A stretch of DNA of 64,000 nt from Lachnospiraceae bacterium. GTDB lineage: Bacteria > Bacillota > Clostridia > Lachnospirales > Lachnospiraceae. The stretch covers positions 25,424-89,423 of the forward strand of contig SVFN01000018.1 in the NCBI GenBank assembly GCA_015056815.1, given 5' to 3'. Below the pieces are notes generated by a model, which saw nothing but the letters and a program-made list of their open reading frames with translations, had not been told where the DNA came from and did no database searches. Positions 62,139 through 64,000 of the stretch are shown here, in pieces. How positions within the stretch are numbered: the first letter of the stretch is position 1; each line of letters begins with the position of its first letter. Made by a program: the position numbers and the translations under genes.

Positions 62139-62266
62139 ATTTGTTGATATTTTACAAAACATGGTTGCAGACCTATTGTTTTCGCCACTATTACGAGCAG
62201 AATCGGCCATTTAGTGCCGGTCTATGTTCAAGTGCTCTGTTACAGTGCATTCCGGTGTGACGCATG

Positions 62267-62746
62267 CTATTTATGATACGGTTCATGATTAATGATTCGA
62301 TATCCTCTGTAGATCTGCTCTAACAGCACAACCCTCATTAACTGATGGGGAAATGTCATATCTGAGAAGCTTAATTTGAAATCCGCTTTTTTGAGCACTT
62401 CATCACACAGTCCGAGGGAGCCTCCGATCACAAAATGGACATGACTCACACCGTCCACTCCGAGTTTTTCCAGTTTCTGGGAGAACTGGACAGAATCCAG
62501 CTTCTTTCCGTCGATTGCCAGGGCGATCACATAAGCATCATCGGATAGTTTCTTCAGGATCCTTTCTCCTTCTTTTTGACGGATCTGACGCTCTAATGCT
62601 TCGGAAGCATTATCGGGTGTTTTTTCGTCCGCCACTTCCACAATCTCGAGTTTGATATAACGGGATAACCGTTTACTGTACTCGTTGATCGCGTCTGTGA
62701 AATATTTTTCCTTGATCTTACCGACTGTAATCAATGTTATCTTCAT
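62267..62746 (-). CDS. rlmH: 23S rRNA (pseudouridine1915-N3)-methyltransferase RlmH
   Basis: A 159-residue SPOUT methyltransferase: [15 protein letters not shown] opening, [14 protein letters not shown] knot and C-terminal [19 protein letters not shown]. It methylates pseudouridine 1915 in helix 69 of 23S rRNA, one of the sites made by RluD. Follows a zinc-ribbon gene by 38 bp. Confidence 0.97.
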   Translation of the reverse strand: MKITLITVGKIKEKYFTDAINEYSKRLSRYIKLEIVEVADEKTPDNASEALERQIRQKEGERILKKLSDDAYVIALAIDGKKLDSVQFSQKLEKLGVDGVSHVHFVIGGSLGLCDEVLKKADFKLSFSDMTFPHQLMRVVLLEQIYRGYRIINHEPYHK

Positions 62747-62784
62747 ATTGTTTCCTTCCGGGGAATGTGTGAACGAAAGCCGTC

Positions 62785-63705
62785 CTACTCACCCATGCTC
62801 TCTTCCCCGGTCCCTTCCGTCACGAAAGAATCCGCCTCCGTGGTATCATAATCCGTTCCGAAGTGCTCATCATAATATTCATCGGCAAGGTGCTCGACCA
62901 GTTCGGCTGCCATATCAGGGAACTTTTCCTCCAACAGCTTCTTGATCATAGGCATCCGTTTAAAGTACTTCATCTCGTCCGGTGTATCGGAAAGATCGAT
63001 CTTTGCATCTAACTGTTCTACCGTAATATCAGAAAGAAATGCTTTCGCTTCTTCGATAAGTGCTTTATCATCCACATCTTCCACCAAAAGACGCTTATAG
63101 GATTTCCATGCCATGACGGCGCTTACCAGGAAGATCACAAACATGACTCCCATTACCCCATAGAGCATCATACGTGTCGGTCCGGGGAAGGACAGCGGGA
63201 TCACACCAAGGGCATGTAATACCAAAAACAGAATCCCTCCGCCTCCTACAAGTGCAAGGGTATAGGCGCTGGATTTATAGTCTTCCGCCCGCGTCTTCTT
63301 GTCACCATAAAGTTGGGTACGTTCTTTCTGTTCATCCTGTGCTGCACGTTCCATCGTGACTTCTTCCAGCGTTTTGCCCTCGACCAGTAAAGCATCCGCC
63401 ACTTCACCAAGTTCATCACGCACGCGCGAAAGCTCTTCCTCCTCCAGATAGTTTTTTAAAAATTCCTTTGCAGTCGCTGCCTGTTCTTCCACGACAGACA
63501 ATTCATAATGACGTTCCTTTTCATCGAAGGAAATATAACTTTCATAAATCAGATTGCCTGCAAGTACCTGCTGCATCTGTTCCATTTCTTCTTTTCCGCC
63601 AAACATAACGGGCAACGGCAGCTTGTCGACCAGATCCACATTACAGTCGCTGCAATGCGTATAGCCTTCCTTATATTCGTTTTTGCAAATGGGACACCAT
63701 GGCAT
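62785..63705 (-). CDS. Zinc-ribbon protein with two membrane helices, unknown function
   Basis: A 306-residue protein. An N-terminal zinc ribbon C4/C7 with C18/C21 (WCPICKNEY ... HCSDCNVDL) is followed by a DUF2007-like segment (about 38-75), an acidic helical stretch, two membrane helices (about 150-170 and 178-200) and an acidic C-terminus ending in many D/E residues. Unknown role; it precedes rlmH in a likely two-gene unit. The start MPWCPICK at 63705 has AAAAGAGG upstream. Confidence 0.75.
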   Translation of the reverse strand: MPWCPICKNEYKEGYTHCSDCNVDLVDKLPLPVMFGGKEEMEQMQQVLAGNLIYESYISFDEKERHYELSVVEEQAATAKEFLKNYLEEEELSRVRDELGEVADALLVEGKTLEEVTMERAAQDEQKERTQLYGDKKTRAEDYKSSAYTLALVGGGGILFLVLHALGVIPLSFPGPTRMMLYGVMGVMFVIFLVSAVMAWKSYKRLLVEDVDDKALIEEAKAFLSDITVEQLDAKIDLSDTPDEMKYFKRMPMIKKLLEEKFPDMAAELVEHLADEYYDEHFGTDYDTTEADSFVTEGTGEESMGE

Positions 63706-63889
63706 GATTTGTACCTCTTTTCTTATAGTATTTGAAGCCGGATCCTTTCATTGCACAGTATCCTCTTCATTACTGTATGAAATCTGCTTTTGACTGTTTG
63801 CACAAAGGATGATGATCGTTATTATGTGGCATAAACAGATTCTCTGCTACTTTAACATATCTTTGAGAAAATAACAAGACTTCCACAAA

Positions 63890-63910
63890 AGTAAATAGTT
63901 ACTATTCACA
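63890..63910. repeat. Solo arm of the GTTACTATTCAC repeat
   Basis: GTTACTATTCACA at 63898-63910 equals the end of the MITE-like element at 9870. No matching opposite arm is seen before the window ends, so it is a fragment or the element runs on. The remaining gap 63706-63889 shows no gene. Confidence 0.3.
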
Positions 63911-63963
63911 AGATCACAGGTGTAAAAAAAGGGGCTGTGAAAAAAGCATAGCCTGAAAAACAA

Positions 63964-64000
63964 AGAAGGATCAAGGGTTATCAAAACCCAAGATCCTTCT
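63964..64000 (-). terminator. Possible terminator of a gene beyond the right edge
   Basis: AGAAGGATC..GGGTT and AACCC..GATCCTTCT pair with a 2x2 internal loop; on the minus strand T-rich TTTGTTTTTC follows. The window edge cuts the context. Confidence 0.45.

Overview
The window looks like chromosomal DNA of a Lachnospiraceae-type member of the Clostridia (Bacillota). The clues are gene content and order: L27 with the N-terminal extension cut by Prp, divergent lexA and LysM (yneA-like) genes around SOS boxes, sporulation genes yqfC-yqfD beside phoH-ybeY, SepF with YggS, and a mreBCD-pbp2-minCDE-rodA block. The sequence is moderately AT-rich. I see no tRNA, rRNA, CRISPR array, prophage or complete insertion sequence. 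Almost all of it is vertically inherited core genome.

Layout. (1) Positions 1-11.4 kb, plus strand: a radical SAM protein (cut by the window edge) with its partner, RNase G, a zinc-ribbon membrane protein, a Nudix hydrolase, then an L21-leader-controlled rplU-prp-rpmA operon, obg, yhbY, nadD, yqeK and rsfS. Nearly every gap from rpmA to rsfS is filled by a palindromic element. (2) 11.5-12.7 kb: lexA (minus) and a LysM division-inhibitor-like gene (plus) diverge from a region with a consensus promoter whose spacer contains an SOS box. (3) From 12.86 kb to the end every gene is on the minus strand. In transcription order from the right: zinc-ribbon protein, rlmH, LTA-synthase-like enzyme, NYN-LOTUS protein, yqfC, yqfD, phoH, ybeY, a DUF3048 lipoprotein, a flippase, a BofC-like protein, two FAD enzymes, a double-receiver protein, proB, DUF896, a 5-FTHF cyclo-ligase, proA, miaB, mutS, mutL, miaA, a YnbB-type PLP enzyme, radC, mreB, mreC, mreD, pbp2, minC, minD, minE, rodA, mgsA, a D,D-carboxypeptidase, a small P-loop protein, an HlyD-like protein, yggS, sepF, aroB, lspA, rluD, a cytidylate-kinase-like protein, a chemoreceptor, an AI-2E-type permease, ttcA and a Xer-type recombinase.

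How the genes work together. The left part serves ribosome maturation and assembly (L21, Prp, L27, Obg, YhbY, RsfS) with NAD synthesis and Ap4A turnover. The middle carries an SOS pair, cell-shape and division-site genes (mre, min, PBP2, RodA, SepF), mismatch repair, tRNA modification (MiaA, MiaB, TtcA) and proline synthesis. The right part is envelope and sporulation related.

Most interesting signals: a family of short palindromic elements with GTTACTATTCACAG-like ends flanked by near-perfect 8-bp direct repeats (three members, two of them flanking nadD); a tandem 113-bp inverted-repeat unit before obg; a PBP2 with about 245 extra residues; an MreB whose second phosphate loop is altered; and two decayed gene starts (LtrA-like and PilT-like).
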